Positions 34,321 to 43,187 of a stretch of 64,000 bases of DNA are shown piece by piece. The first letter of the stretch is position 1. The number at the start of each line of letters is the position of its first letter. The position numbers and the translations under genes were made by a program. Below the pieces are notes generated by a model. That model saw nothing but the letters and a program-made list of their open reading frames with translations. It did not search any database and had not been told where the DNA came from. The stretch is from Rhabdothermincola sediminis (GTDB taxonomy: Bacteria; Actinomycetota; Acidimicrobiia; Acidimicrobiales; Acidimicrobilacustridaceae): assembly GCF_014805525.1 (NCBI RefSeq), contig NZ_JACFSZ010000002.1, positions 1 through 64,000 of the forward strand. The letters run 5' to 3'.

Positions 34321-34695
34321 ATGGCCATCTCTCGCGATCGGCTGGTCGAGGTCACGAGCTACGACTCGATCGAGGAGGCGGAAGCCGCCGCCGCCTTCCT
34401 GGCCGACGATGCGATCACCGCCACGGTGGTCGACGACGGCTTCACGGCCCAGCTCGTGGTCCCGGCGCCCGATCTGAGCCGAGCCCGGGTGCTGCTCGGC
34501 CTACCACCGGCCGCGCCGGCAGCAGGCCCGCCAGCTCCGCCGACCGTTGACGGCGCCGACGATCCCTGGGACGCGCCGCTGCCCGCGTCGTCGCTGTGGC
34601 GCCGGCCGCCGTGGATGCGCGCCGTGGTCGTGCTCGTGGTGGCCGGCATGCTGGTGCCGGCGGTGCTCAGCCTGGTGAGCTTCCTCACCCGCTGA
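34321..34695 (+). CDS. DUF2007-type protein with C-terminal membrane helix
   Basis: 124 residues. The N-terminal about 60 residues match the DUF2007 pattern (VEVTSYDSIEEAEAAAAFLA; LVVPAPDLSRARVLLG), a small ACT-like fold called putative signal transducing protein. A Pro/Ala-rich linker follows, then one hydrophobic segment near the C terminus (AVVVLVVAGMLVPAVLSLV). It is 11 bp after the aldolase stop and probably in the same transcript. No function is known. Confidence 0.75.
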   Translation: MAISRDRLVEVTSYDSIEEAEAAAAFLADDAITATVVDDGFTAQLVVPAPDLSRARVLLGLPPAAPAAGPPAPPTVDGADDPWDAPLPASSLWRRPPWMRAVVVLVVAGMLVPAVLSLVSFLTR

Positions 34696-34741
34696 CGGCG
34701 TCTCCCAGCGACGGCGCTCGGAGGGGCCCCTCCGGGTGGGA

Positions 34742-35227
34742 TCACACCAGGATGCGCTCGTCGGGGGCTCGTACCCCGATGACCGCCAGCGTCCGGCCGA
34801 GCCCGAGGAACAGCCCGCAGCAGATCGTGAGATCGGCCAGCTCGTCGTCCGCGAACGCGGCCCGCAGCCGGGCCCAGAACCCGTCGTCCATCGCCTGGTG
34901 GTCGAGGGCGAAGCGCTGGGCGAACTCGGCCGCCAGCCGCTCCCGCTCGGTGAGCGCCGTGCTCTGCCGCCAGTTGGCCACCTCGGCGTAGAACCCCTCG
35001 TCGACGCCGGCGGCCTCGCCGTCGCGGGCCCGCGTACCCTGGCAGACCGCGCAATCGTTGATCAGCGCGATGGTCCACCGCGCGGCCTCGCGCTCGCGGA
35101 CCGGCAGCGTGCTGTTCCCGTACACCGCTTCCGAGAAGGCGCCCATCCCGACCGCCATGTCGGTGCGCAGCAGCGCCCAGTCCACGTGCTCGCCGAAGCC
35201 CCGCTCGGGGAAGGAGATCCGTGCCAT
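34742..35227 (-). CDS. Carboxymuconolactone decarboxylase (AhpD-like) family protein
   Basis: 161 residues. The AhpD-like core has INDCAVCQGTRARDGEAAGV with the C-x2-C pair; a conserved His three residues later is absent (QGTRA). It is therefore closer to the CMD-type proteins than to a peroxidase-active AhpD. ATG 35227 is used; upstream in-frame sequence to 35383 is Arg/Ala-rich and not family-like. It follows the TenA/PqqC-like gene by 83 bp on the same strand and probably shares its promoter. Confidence 0.8.
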   Translation of the reverse strand: MARISFPERGFGEHVDWALLRTDMAVGMGAFSEAVYGNSTLPVREREAARWTIALINDCAVCQGTRARDGEAAGVDEGFYAEVANWRQSTALTERERLAAEFAQRFALDHQAMDDGFWARLRAAFADDELADLTICCGLFLGLGRTLAVIGVRAPDERILV

Positions 35228-35310
35228 GACAGCCAGGCTACGGCACCGCCGCCGGGCCCGCCGGGCCCGCCGAGTGCGCCCGGTTCGCCGGTCGGCGCAG
35301 GGCGCCCCGG

Positions 35311-36078
35311 TCAGCGCAGGGCGCCCGGCTCGTCCAGCCAGCGGTTGAGCGCCCGGGTGCGAGCGTTGCGCAACGTGAAGCACTGCACCACCGCGGTGCG
35401 CACCCGGTGCTGGACGTGGGCGGAGGTGACCACCTTGCGGAGCAGGTAGTCGGCCGCGTCGCCGTGGTCCTCCTCGGCGTAGGCATGCACCCGGAAGTTC
35501 TCCACCTCGAGGCCGTAGTGGTCGCGCATGCCCTCGTACATCAACTTCGCGTAGCCGGTGGACGCCGCGAAGCGCTCACCCGCCCAGCCGAAGGCGGCCA
35601 GCCCCTCCTCGTACGAGCGGCGCATGTAGTAGAGGCTGCCGAGCACCAGGCCGATCGTCTCAGGCATGGGCACGAAGCTGACCAGCTCCTCGTCAGGGAT
35701 CCCCAGCATCCTGGCCCACTCCACCTTCATGTCGACGTGGTTGCGGTCGCCGGTGAAGCCGGTCTCGTCCGACAGGTTCTGCAGCCAGTGGTGGAAGTGC
35801 TCGCTGGACTCCATGTCGAGGGCGTCGAAGTCCGGTGCGTTGGCGACCAGGGAGCCGAACTCGGACGTGTACCAGACCCCGAGGTAGTAGTACTCCTTGC
35901 AGAGGCGGCGGAGGTACGGCAGCGACAGGGTGCCGTCCGCCACGTGCTCCCACACCCGGTTGCGCTCGGTGCAGATCTCGGCCTGGATCTTCTCGAGCTC
36001 GTTCATGAACTCGTCCACGGGAAGCGCCTCAGCCGTGGTGCCCTTGCGGATGTCCTTGAACTCGCGGGTCTCGGTCAT
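35311..36078 (-). CDS. TenA/PqqC-like (heme-oxygenase-fold) protein
   Basis: 255 residues, all-helical. EYYYLGVWYTSEFGSLVANA, then EHFHHWLQNLSDETG, and a later HAYAEEDHGDAADYLL provide Glu/His/Asp residues placed like a diiron or cofactor site in heme-oxygenase-like oxidases. Families of this fold include PqqC, TenA, CADD and other diiron oxidases; which applies is unclear. ATG 36078 follows AGGAGGT-like bases (AGGAGGTCCC). It is divergent from the hydantoinase operon across an operator, so it probably belongs to the same pathway. Confidence 0.75.
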   Translation of the reverse strand: MTETREFKDIRKGTTAEALPVDEFMNELEKIQAEICTERNRVWEHVADGTLSLPYLRRLCKEYYYLGVWYTSEFGSLVANAPDFDALDMESSEHFHHWLQNLSDETGFTGDRNHVDMKVEWARMLGIPDEELVSFVPMPETIGLVLGSLYYMRRSYEEGLAAFGWAGERFAASTGYAKLMYEGMRDHYGLEVENFRVHAYAEEDHGDAADYLLRKVVTSAHVQHRVRTAVVQCFTLRNARTRALNRWLDEPGALR

Positions 36079-36135
36079 GGGAAGGGACCTCCTGGAGCGC
36101 CCGAGGAGCGTCCCCGGCGCAGTGTTAGACTTTTA

Positions 36136-36149
36136 TGACACGAACGTCA
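36136..36149. promoter_or_regulatory. Operator-like palindrome TGACACGAACGTCA
   Basis: TGAC-N6-GTCA followed by GGTT, in the 149-bp region between the divergent TenA-like and hydantoinase B genes. TTAGACTTTTATGACA just before it is unusually AT-rich and may contain promoter elements. Confidence 0.7.
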
Positions 36150-36227
36150 GGTTCGTGGCAAGCTTCGCTGGCCGAGGGGTCGAGCGGGCTCGAGGGCCCG
36201 GCGTCCCGACCCTGGGGGGAGCCTCAG

Positions 36228-38102
36228 ATGCACGTCGACCTGGTCAAGCTGGCAGGGAGCAGGGGTCGCCTGGTCGAGACGGTCACCGTCGACCCGGTCA
36301 CCGCCGAGGTCATCCGGGACTACATGGAGACGGTGTGCTTCGAGATGGCCACCTACGTCTCGCGCACCGCCACCACGCCGATCCTCAACCAGAGCAACGA
36401 GCGCAACGCGACCATCCTCGACGCCCAGGGTCGGCTCGCCGCCCTGTCGGTCGGCATTCCCCAGTTCATGCTGACCTCGACGCTGCCGGTGCGCTTCGCG
36501 CTGGAGTTCCTGGGCCCCGAGGAGTTCCGCGAAGGCGACGTCTTCGTCGCCAACGACCCCTACCACGGCGGAGGCCACCTACCCGACTACAACGTCTTCG
36601 CGCCCGTGTTCACAGCCGACCCGTCCGCGCCCGGGGGCCGGCGGATGGTGCTCATCGCCAGCATCCAGTGCCACCACGGCGACACCGGCGGTGCGGTCCC
36701 CGGCGGCTACAACGTGACGGCCAACGACCTGTGGGGCGAGGGCGTCCGCTGGCCGGTGCTCAAGGTGGTCGACCAGGGTCGGGAGCGGCGCGACGTGCTC
36801 TACGCGCTGGCGGCCAACAACCGCCTGCCCGACTACCTCGGCGACATCCGGGCCCAGATCGGCGCGGCCCAGCTCGCCACCGCCCGCCTCGGCGAGCTGC
36901 TCGACCGGTGGGGGGCGCCGACGGTGGAGCAGTCGGTCGACTACATGATCGACTACGCAGCGAAGCGCTTCCGGGAGGAGGTGCGGGCCTGGCCGGACGG
37001 CATCTACGAGGCCGACACCTACGTCGACCACGACCCGCTCGGCCATCCCGACGTGCACCTGCACGTCAAGGTCACGGTGTCGGGCGAGCGGCTCACGATC
37101 GACTTCACCGGCTCCGACGATCGCCAGCAGCTGCAGGCCTGGTCGACCTTCGGCAACACCCGGGGATACACGGTCGGCCAGATCGCCGCCATGATGGACC
37201 CGGAGATCCCGAAGAACGAAGGGTTCTTCGACTCGATCGAGCTCGTCGTGCCCCAGGGCTGCGTGCTCAACCCGCACCCGGGGAAGCCGGTGAGCGCGGG
37301 CACGCACCACCCGGGTGCCGAGGTCGGTGAGGTCATTGCACTGGCGATGCAGCACGTCCTGCCGGACAAGGCCGTGCCCCAGGTCTACAAGACCGGCATC
37401 CCCACGGTCATCACCGGCATCGATCCGCGCACCGGCCAGCCCTTCACCGACCACTCGGCCGAGGTGTACGCGGGCTGGTGCAACGCCGCCAAGGGCATGG
37501 ACGCCTGGGGCTGCCAGGCCGCCGCCTTCGGCAACCTCTGGAAGGCGACGGCGGAGATCAACGAGAGCCTCTACCCGCACATCCAGTGGGGTCGCGACTA
37601 CCGCACCGACTCGGGAGGACCGGGCCAGTGGCGGGGGCTGTGCGGCAGCCACTACGTGAAGGAGGTGCGGGTCGACGCCAAGGTCTACACGTACGTGGTG
37701 GGCATGAAGTACCCGATGCCGGGGATCGCGGGCGGCAAGCCCGGAGCGCCCAACAAGCTCACGATCCGCTGGGGCAGCGACGACCCCTTCGTGGTCGAGC
37801 ACACCGCCGAGTGGGTGCCGATGAGCGCGGGGCAGAAGATCAACTACGACTACGGCGGGGGTGGCGGCTGGGGGGATCCGCTCGAGCGCGACCCGCAGGC
37901 GGTGCTCGACGACGTGCTGGACGAGTACGTCTCGGTGGAGGGAGCCGCCCGGGACTACGGCGTGGTGCTGCGGGGCTCACTGGCGGAGCTCACCCTCGAG
38001 GTCGACGAGACCGCCACCGCCGAGCTGCGGGCCGCCCGGCGGGTCGAGGTGTCCGGCGAGCCCGGTGACGGCATCTTCGGTGGCACCGAGTGGGAGGGGT
38101 GA
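36228..38102 (+). CDS. Hydantoinase B/acetone carboxylase alpha-type protein
   Basis: 624 residues of HyuB type. VTVDPVTAEVIRDYMETVCF, NQSNERNATILDAQGRLAAL, VANDPYHGGGHLPDYNVFAP (metal-binding His/Asp), FTGSDDRQQLQAWSTFGNTR and GGGGWGDPLERDPQAVLDDV near the end. HyuA/HyuB pairs hydrolyse hydantoins or oxoproline with ATP; the related acetone carboxylase carboxylates ketones but needs a third small subunit, which is not seen here. ATG 36228 has GGGGGGAG upstream; an ATG at 36135 overlaps the operator and is rejected. The stop overlaps the next ATG (TGATG). Confidence 0.88.
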   Translation: MHVDLVKLAGSRGRLVETVTVDPVTAEVIRDYMETVCFEMATYVSRTATTPILNQSNERNATILDAQGRLAALSVGIPQFMLTSTLPVRFALEFLGPEEFREGDVFVANDPYHGGGHLPDYNVFAPVFTADPSAPGGRRMVLIASIQCHHGDTGGAVPGGYNVTANDLWGEGVRWPVLKVVDQGRERRDVLYALAANNRLPDYLGDIRAQIGAAQLATARLGELLDRWGAPTVEQSVDYMIDYAAKRFREEVRAWPDGIYEADTYVDHDPLGHPDVHLHVKVTVSGERLTIDFTGSDDRQQLQAWSTFGNTRGYTVGQIAAMMDPEIPKNEGFFDSIELVVPQGCVLNPHPGKPVSAGTHHPGAEVGEVIALAMQHVLPDKAVPQVYKTGIPTVITGIDPRTGQPFTDHSAEVYAGWCNAAKGMDAWGCQAAAFGNLWKATAEINESLYPHIQWGRDYRTDSGGPGQWRGLCGSHYVKEVRVDAKVYTYVVGMKYPMPGIAGGKPGAPNKLTIRWGSDDPFVVEHTAEWVPMSAGQKINYDYGGGGGWGDPLERDPQAVLDDVLDEYVSVEGAARDYGVVLRGSLAELTLEVDETATAELRAARRVEVSGEPGDGIFGGTEWEG

Positions 38103-40165
38103 TGGGCTACCGGGTCGGCATCGACGTCGGCGGCACGTTCACCGACCTGATCTGCGTCACCCCCGACGGGCAGGTCGTGCTCGACAAGACACCGACCACG
38201 CTCGACGACCAGTCGATCGGGGTGATGGACGGGCTCGGCCAGCTCGCGGGGCGGTTCGGGGTGGGACTGGAGGAGCTGTGCGAGCAGCTCGACATCCTCG
38301 TGCACGGCACAACCACCGCGGACAACAGCATGATCGAGATGAACGGCGCGCCGGTGGGCCTGCTGGTGACGGAGGGGCACCGTGACGAGATCGAGATGCG
38401 CCGGGTCCACAAGGAGCAGATCTGGGACCCCTCGTATCCCCCGCCCCCACCCATCGCCCGCCGCCGGGCCCGCATCCCCGTTCCCCAGCGCCACGCCTAC
38501 GACGGCGAGGAGCTGCTCCCCCTCGACGAGGACGCGGTCCGGGTCGGCGTGCGGCGTCTGGCGAAGCTCGGGTGCAGCTCGATCGCGGTCATGTACCTGT
38601 TCTCGTTCGTGAACCCCGAACACGAGCTGCGCACTCGGGAGATCATCCGGGAGGAGTTCCCCGGTGCCGAGCACATCTCGCTCTCGCACGAGGTGATGGC
38701 CCGTGGCCCGGAGTTCGAGCGGGTGTCGACGACGTTGGTCAACGCGTACGTGGCGCCGCGCATCGCCCGCTACGTCACCAACCTCTCCGAGAAGCTGCGC
38801 CGGGCGGGCTATCGCGGCCAGCTCCTGATCATGCAATCCACCGGCGGGGTGATGCCCCCGGAGTACGTGGCCCGGCGAGCGGTGAGCCTGCTCGGCTCCG
38901 GCCCCACGGGCGGCGTGATGGGCGCCACCGTCGCCGCCCGCGCCGCCGACGCGCCGGACTTCGTGGCCGTGGACATGGGTGGCACCAGCTTCGACCTGTG
39001 CCTGGTGCGCGACTGCAGGCCACAGATCAAGACCGACTGGAACTGGCGGTACCGCTACTACATCGGCATGCCGATGGTCGACGTCCAGTCGGTCGGTGCC
39101 GGCGGAGGCTCCATCGCCCGAGTCAGGCAGGGGGCGCTCCTGGTGGGGCCGGAGTCGGCGGGATCGAACCCCGGCCCGGTGTGCTACGGCCGCGGCGGCG
39201 AACGGCCGACCGTTACCGACGCGGACGCGGTGCTCGGCTACCTCCCCGTCGAGGGATTCGCTGCCGGGCGCATGACGCTCGACGTGGACGCGGCCCGCTC
39301 GGCCATCGCCCGGGACGTCGGTGAGCCGCTGCGGCTCGACGTCACCGCCGCGGCATGGGGCATCGAGCGGATCGTCAACGCCAACATGGCCAACGCCACT
39401 CGCAAGGTGCTCGCCGGCTACGGGGCCGATCCGCGCCAGCTGGCGATGATCGCCTACGGTGGGAACGGTCCGGTGCACGCCTGGGCCATCGCCGCCGAGC
39501 TCGGCATCGGCCGAGTGATCGTGCCCAAGACCGCGCCCGCCTTCTCGGCCCTGGGGGTCCTGGTCGCCGACTACGTGGTCGACGTGATGCGCTCCTACGT
39601 CGTGCCCCTGTCGCAGGTCGACCTCGAACGCTTGCGGGCGCTCATGCGTGACGTCGACGAGGAGGTCACCAAGGAGCTCGAACCTGCCGGCCTGGCGCCC
39701 GCGGCGATCCACGCCGACCTCTACGTGCAGATGGCCTATGCGGGCCAGAACTTCGACATGAGCGTGCCGGTGCCCGAGGGCACCGAGCTCGGCGAGGCGG
39801 GCCTGCTCGATCTCGCGGAGCGCTTCCACGACCTGCACGAGGCCGACCGGGGCTTCGCCTTCCGGAACCAGCAGCCGCTGGTGCGCGGCGTGCGGTTGAC
39901 CGCCCGGGGCTACACCCCCAAGCCCGACCACCTGGGTGAGGCGGGCACCGTGACCGACCCCTCCCGGGCGGTGCTGGGTAGCCGCGCCGCCTTCTTCGGC
40001 GACGGCTTCGTCGACACGCCGGTCTTCGACGGCGGCGCGCTCGGGGTGGGTGCGGAGATCGCCGGGCCGGCCCTGGTGCAGGAGCCCTTCACGGTGGTGG
40101 TGGTCCCACCCGGCTCCACCTGCCGGCTCGCGCCGCATCTCGGCTACGAGCTGACCGTCACCTGA
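38102..40165 (+). CDS. Hydantoinase A/oxoprolinase-type ATPase subunit
   Basis: 687 residues. N-terminal phosphate-binding VGIDVGGTFTDLICVTPDG, then TTTADNSMIEMNGAPVGLLV, LIMQSTGGVMPPEYVARRAV, LGSGPTGGVMGATVAARAAD, VDMGGTSFDLCLVRD and SVGAGGGSIARV. It is an actin-like ATPase that phosphorylates the substrate for the HyuB half. It overlaps the hyuB-like gene, so a 1:1 complex is likely. 11 bp separate it from the gluconate-dehydrogenase-subunit-like gene. Substrate unknown. Confidence 0.9.
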   Translation: MGYRVGIDVGGTFTDLICVTPDGQVVLDKTPTTLDDQSIGVMDGLGQLAGRFGVGLEELCEQLDILVHGTTTADNSMIEMNGAPVGLLVTEGHRDEIEMRRVHKEQIWDPSYPPPPPIARRRARIPVPQRHAYDGEELLPLDEDAVRVGVRRLAKLGCSSIAVMYLFSFVNPEHELRTREIIREEFPGAEHISLSHEVMARGPEFERVSTTLVNAYVAPRIARYVTNLSEKLRRAGYRGQLLIMQSTGGVMPPEYVARRAVSLLGSGPTGGVMGATVAARAADAPDFVAVDMGGTSFDLCLVRDCRPQIKTDWNWRYRYYIGMPMVDVQSVGAGGGSIARVRQGALLVGPESAGSNPGPVCYGRGGERPTVTDADAVLGYLPVEGFAAGRMTLDVDAARSAIARDVGEPLRLDVTAAAWGIERIVNANMANATRKVLAGYGADPRQLAMIAYGGNGPVHAWAIAAELGIGRVIVPKTAPAFSALGVLVADYVVDVMRSYVVPLSQVDLERLRALMRDVDEEVTKELEPAGLAPAAIHADLYVQMAYAGQNFDMSVPVPEGTELGEAGLLDLAERFHDLHEADRGFAFRNQQPLVRGVRLTARGYTPKPDHLGEAGTVTDPSRAVLGSRAAFFGDGFVDTPVFDGGALGVGAEIAGPALVQEPFTVVVVPPGSTCRLAPHLGYELTVT

Positions 40166-40176
40166 GCTCGGCCGGC

Positions 40177-40746
40177 ATGCCCGTGTTCTTCACCGACGCC
40201 GAGTACGCGGCCGTCGCAGCCGCCTGCGAGCGGCTGCTCCCGGCCGACCCCGAGCTGGGGGCGCCCGGGGCCACCCGGGCCGGTGTGGCCGACTACATCG
40301 ACCAGTTGCTGGGTGCGTTCGCCTTCGACCCGCCCCGGATCTGGGCCGGCGGGCCGTTCTCCGGGCGCTGGGGTGGCGAGGCCCGGTTCGGGGCGTTCCT
40401 GGAGCTGTCCCCCCTGGAGGAGCTGGCCTGGCGCACCCGCATCGAAGGCTCCCGGGGCCTCCCCGAGCGGGAGATCAACGGCCCGGTCGTCGGCCTGCAG
40501 GAGCGCTACCGGGCCGGCCTGCGAGCACTCGGCGCCGACTTCGCCGCCTGTGATGGGCCCGAGCAGGATGCCCGGCTCGACGCGGTGCCCGAGTTCAAGG
40601 CGCTGCTGTACGAGCACGCGTGCGAGGGCCTGTACGGCGATCCGGTCTACGGCGGCAACCGCGACCAGGTGGGATGGCGGTTCATCGGCTTCCCCGGCGA
40701 CGCCCAGCCCCGCGGCTACACCGACGCCGAGGTCTACCGACCGTGA
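40177..40746 (+). CDS. Gluconate 2-dehydrogenase subunit 3-like protein
   Basis: 189 residues. The family pattern is visible in FFTDAEYAAVAAACERLLPA, in ATRAGVADYIDQLLG, and in EHACEGLYGDPVYGGNRDQV followed by GWRFIGFPG. These small subunits accompany GMC-type dehydrogenases and are usually exported with them by the Tat route; no signal peptide is evident in this copy. The GMC partner follows at 40853 after a palindromic repeat. Together they would oxidise an alcohol or sugar-acid-like substrate. Confidence 0.85.
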   Translation: MPVFFTDAEYAAVAAACERLLPADPELGAPGATRAGVADYIDQLLGAFAFDPPRIWAGGPFSGRWGGEARFGAFLELSPLEELAWRTRIEGSRGLPEREINGPVVGLQERYRAGLRALGADFAACDGPEQDARLDAVPEFKALLYEHACEGLYGDPVYGGNRDQVGWRFIGFPGDAQPRGYTDAEVYRP

Positions 40747-40762
40747 CCCGACCTCTCCCTCT

Positions 40763-40822
40763 CCCCCGAACTGTTCACCGATCCGCCGACCAGGACCGCG
40801 CCACGATGAACAGTTCCGGGGG
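40763..40822. repeat. Dispersed palindromic repeat, copy B (long hairpin)
   Basis: Arms CCCCCGAACTGTTCA (40763-40777) and TGAACAGTTCCGGGGG (40807-40822) pair with one bulged base around a 29-nt loop. The inner 47 bp (40767-40813) aligns gap-free with copy A at 19331. It lies between the subunit-3-like and GMC genes and may modulate processing or partial termination between them. Confidence 0.65.
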
Positions 40823-40852
40823 TGGGGGCCGGGGCGGAGGGGCTGGCGACCG

Positions 40853-42565
40853 ATGACCGTCGATGCGCGGGTGGTGATCGTCGGTTCCGGGCCCGGTGGG
40901 GCCACCTTCGCCGAGGCCATCACCCGGTTCGGCTGGGACTGCATCATGCTCGAGAAGGGCCGCAACCACCTCCTCGAGCGGGAGCCGCCGTACGCGCCCA
41001 AGACCGTGTTCTCCAACGACGAGATCAAGTTCGTCCACCGCCACGTCCTGGGACCGGACCCACTCCTCGAGCCACGTACCTACCGGCGAGACGAGGACGA
41101 CGGTGAGCGCCTGCTGGTCGGGGACGTCAACAACCTGCCGAGCACGGTCGGAGGAGGTGGGGTCCACGCCGACAGCAAGCTGCCGAGGTTCCGGGAGGAG
41201 GACTTTCGGCTGCGCACCACCTACGGCCCCGTGGAGGGGGCCGCGGTGGAGGACTGGCCCATCAGCTACGACGACCTCGAGCCCTACTACGCCGAGGTGG
41301 AGCGCTCGATCGGGGTCGCGGGCGACCACACCGCGAACCCCTTCGCCTCCTGGCGCTCTGGCCCGTACCCGATGCCCCCGGGCCCCGACATGTACGGCGC
41401 CACTCTCTCGACTGCCGCCGCCGAGCGCCTCGGCCTGCACCCCTACCCCGCCCCCACCGGCGCCAACAGCGTCCCGTACGACGGGCGGCCGGCCTGCAAC
41501 AACTGCGGGTTCTGCGGGCTCTACGGCTGTCCCATCCACGCCAAGGGTGACCCGATCGCCATGCTTCGCCGGGCGTTGCAGACCGGACGGTGTCAGCTCC
41601 GCCCGGAGTGCGTGGTGACCGACATCCTCGTGGATCGCCGGCGGCGGCGAGCCACCGGTCTGCGGTACCTCGACGCGGCAGGCGACAGCCACACGATCAC
41701 CGCCGAGTTCGTGGTGCTGGCCGGCGGCGCGTTCGAAACCCCGCGCCTGCTGCTCCACAACGGGCTCGCCAACTCCTCTGGGCTGGTCGGGCGTCACCTG
41801 ATGTACCACGTGCAGACCCTCAGCGTGGGCGGCTTCCCGTTCCGTCTTCACGGGCATCGGGGGCGCTCGGTGACCCACCTGCACGACGACCATCTGGTGC
41901 CCGATCGCGAGGCCCGTCGGGCGGCGAGGGAAGCCGGCCTGCCGTGGATCCGGGGCGGAATCGTGGAGCACGGTGCCGCAGCCGGGCCCGTGCTCGAGGC
42001 CAAGACCTACCAGCCCGGCCCGGGCCACAACCCGTCGATGTACCACTCCGACCTGCGGGACCGTCTGTGGGTGTTCACGATGCAAGGTGAGGACCTCCCC
42101 CAACCGACCAACCGGGTGGACCTCGATCCCGCGATCCGCGACGTGTGGGGACGCCCGGCCGGCCGGGCCACCTACCGTCCCCACCGCCACGAGGTGGTGG
42201 CCTCGGCACACATCGCCCCGATCCTCGAGCGGGTGCTGCTCGGGGCGGGCGCCGAATGGTCGTTCAGCACCACGTCGCCGCCTCTCGGACCGATCACCGC
42301 ACTCGACCGCCAGAACCCGCTCGGGCTGGCCCCGGCCTCCAAGCACGTGATGGGCACCTGCCGCATGGGGGACGACCCCACGACGAGCGTGGTGGACGCG
42401 CAGAGCCGGTTCCACGACATCGAGAACTTGCTGTGCGCCGACTCGGCGGTGTTCGTCACCTCGACAGGCTACGGCCCCACCCTCACCCTGGCTGCGCTGG
42501 CCTTGCGGGCCGCGTGCCTGCTGACCGGCAACCCGCTGCCGCGGACGAACCGCCCGGCGGGTTGA
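40853..42565 (+). CDS. GMC-family oxidoreductase (large dehydrogenase subunit)
   Basis: 570 residues. FAD dinucleotide fold at the N terminus (VVIVGSGPGGATFAEAITRF; MLEKGRNHLLERE), a Cys-rich segment ACNNCGFCGLYGCPIHAKGD found in the gluconate-2-dehydrogenase-like branch, VVLAGGAFETPRLLLHNGLA, and the C-terminal KHVMGTCRMGDDPTTSVVD with the active-site His. It oxidises an alcohol with FAD and passes electrons to a quinone or cytochrome; no cytochrome gene follows. ATG 40853 has GGAGGGG upstream. Paired with the small subunit at 40177. Confidence 0.9.
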   Translation: MTVDARVVIVGSGPGGATFAEAITRFGWDCIMLEKGRNHLLEREPPYAPKTVFSNDEIKFVHRHVLGPDPLLEPRTYRRDEDDGERLLVGDVNNLPSTVGGGGVHADSKLPRFREEDFRLRTTYGPVEGAAVEDWPISYDDLEPYYAEVERSIGVAGDHTANPFASWRSGPYPMPPGPDMYGATLSTAAAERLGLHPYPAPTGANSVPYDGRPACNNCGFCGLYGCPIHAKGDPIAMLRRALQTGRCQLRPECVVTDILVDRRRRRATGLRYLDAAGDSHTITAEFVVLAGGAFETPRLLLHNGLANSSGLVGRHLMYHVQTLSVGGFPFRLHGHRGRSVTHLHDDHLVPDREARRAAREAGLPWIRGGIVEHGAAAGPVLEAKTYQPGPGHNPSMYHSDLRDRLWVFTMQGEDLPQPTNRVDLDPAIRDVWGRPAGRATYRPHRHEVVASAHIAPILERVLLGAGAEWSFSTTSPPLGPITALDRQNPLGLAPASKHVMGTCRMGDDPTTSVVDAQSRFHDIENLLCADSAVFVTSTGYGPTLTLAALALRAACLLTGNPLPRTNRPAG

Positions 42566-42635
42566 GCGTCGCGCTCGGGTCGACGCAGGACGCCGAGTGC
42601 CACCGCGAGCACGGCACCGCTCGATCCCGGCAGCC

Positions 42636-43116
42636 TCAGCTCGACGCTGCGGCCGCGGCGCCGAGCGCGGCGGCCGCGGTGCGAGCAGCCGCGCCGGTGG
42701 CCGTGGCGAGCTGGCGGCCCAGGCGCACGAGGCTTACCAGGCGGCGCGGCTCGCGCCCGATCAGCCCGGCGACCCGGCCGAGGTCCGCGGAACCGTCGGG
42801 GCGGAGCAATCCCAGGATCGCCTCGTCCACGCTGGGGTCGAGTGCCTGGTCGCTGATCCCCCGGCATGCCGACCATCCCACCCCGCGGGCCGAGCACACC
42901 TCGGCCACGCCCGTGGTGTCCATGTCCAGGCGGTGACCCCCGCCGACGCAGCCCCGCCAGCGCGGCCGCGCCCTTGACGAGCTGATCGAGACCACCGAGC
43001 TGCCCGGTGTGGACGGGCGACCCGCGCCGGCGCCGTAGGCGGAGCCGGCGTACCAGTGGCCGCAGCTCGGGTGGCATGGGTGCGAGCACCCCGATCGGCG
43101 CGGGATCGAAGGTCAC
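42636..43116 (-). pseudogene. Relic of nucleoside-phosphorylase-superfamily gene
   Basis: Two fragments in different frames on the minus strand. The N-terminal one begins TFDPAPIGVLAPMPPELRPL and includes HTGQLGG; the C-terminal one has LDMDTTGVAEVCSARGVGWS and ACRGISDQALDPSVDEAILG, resembling MTA/SAH-nucleosidase or hopanoid-associated phosphorylases. The middle of the domain (about 80 residues) is missing and the frame shifts, so the gene is non-functional. It fills most of the 622-bp gap between 42566 and 43187; nothing else is recognised there. Confidence 0.65.
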
Positions 43117-43187
43117 GGCGCTGCCGCTTCGCCCCGGACGGGGCCCGGCCCCGCAGCATCGGTGAGCACCCCCGTAGTCTGGCGGCC

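Noticed and set aside
36135-36227. Earlier ATG of the hydantoinase B frame
   Set aside because: It overlaps the operator TGACACGAACGTCA and the added residues are not family-like; ATG 36228 has a strong ribosome site.
36228-40165. Interpretation as a complete acetone carboxylase
   Set aside because: The small gamma subunit is missing and both large subunits fit hydantoinase/oxoprolinase proteins equally well.
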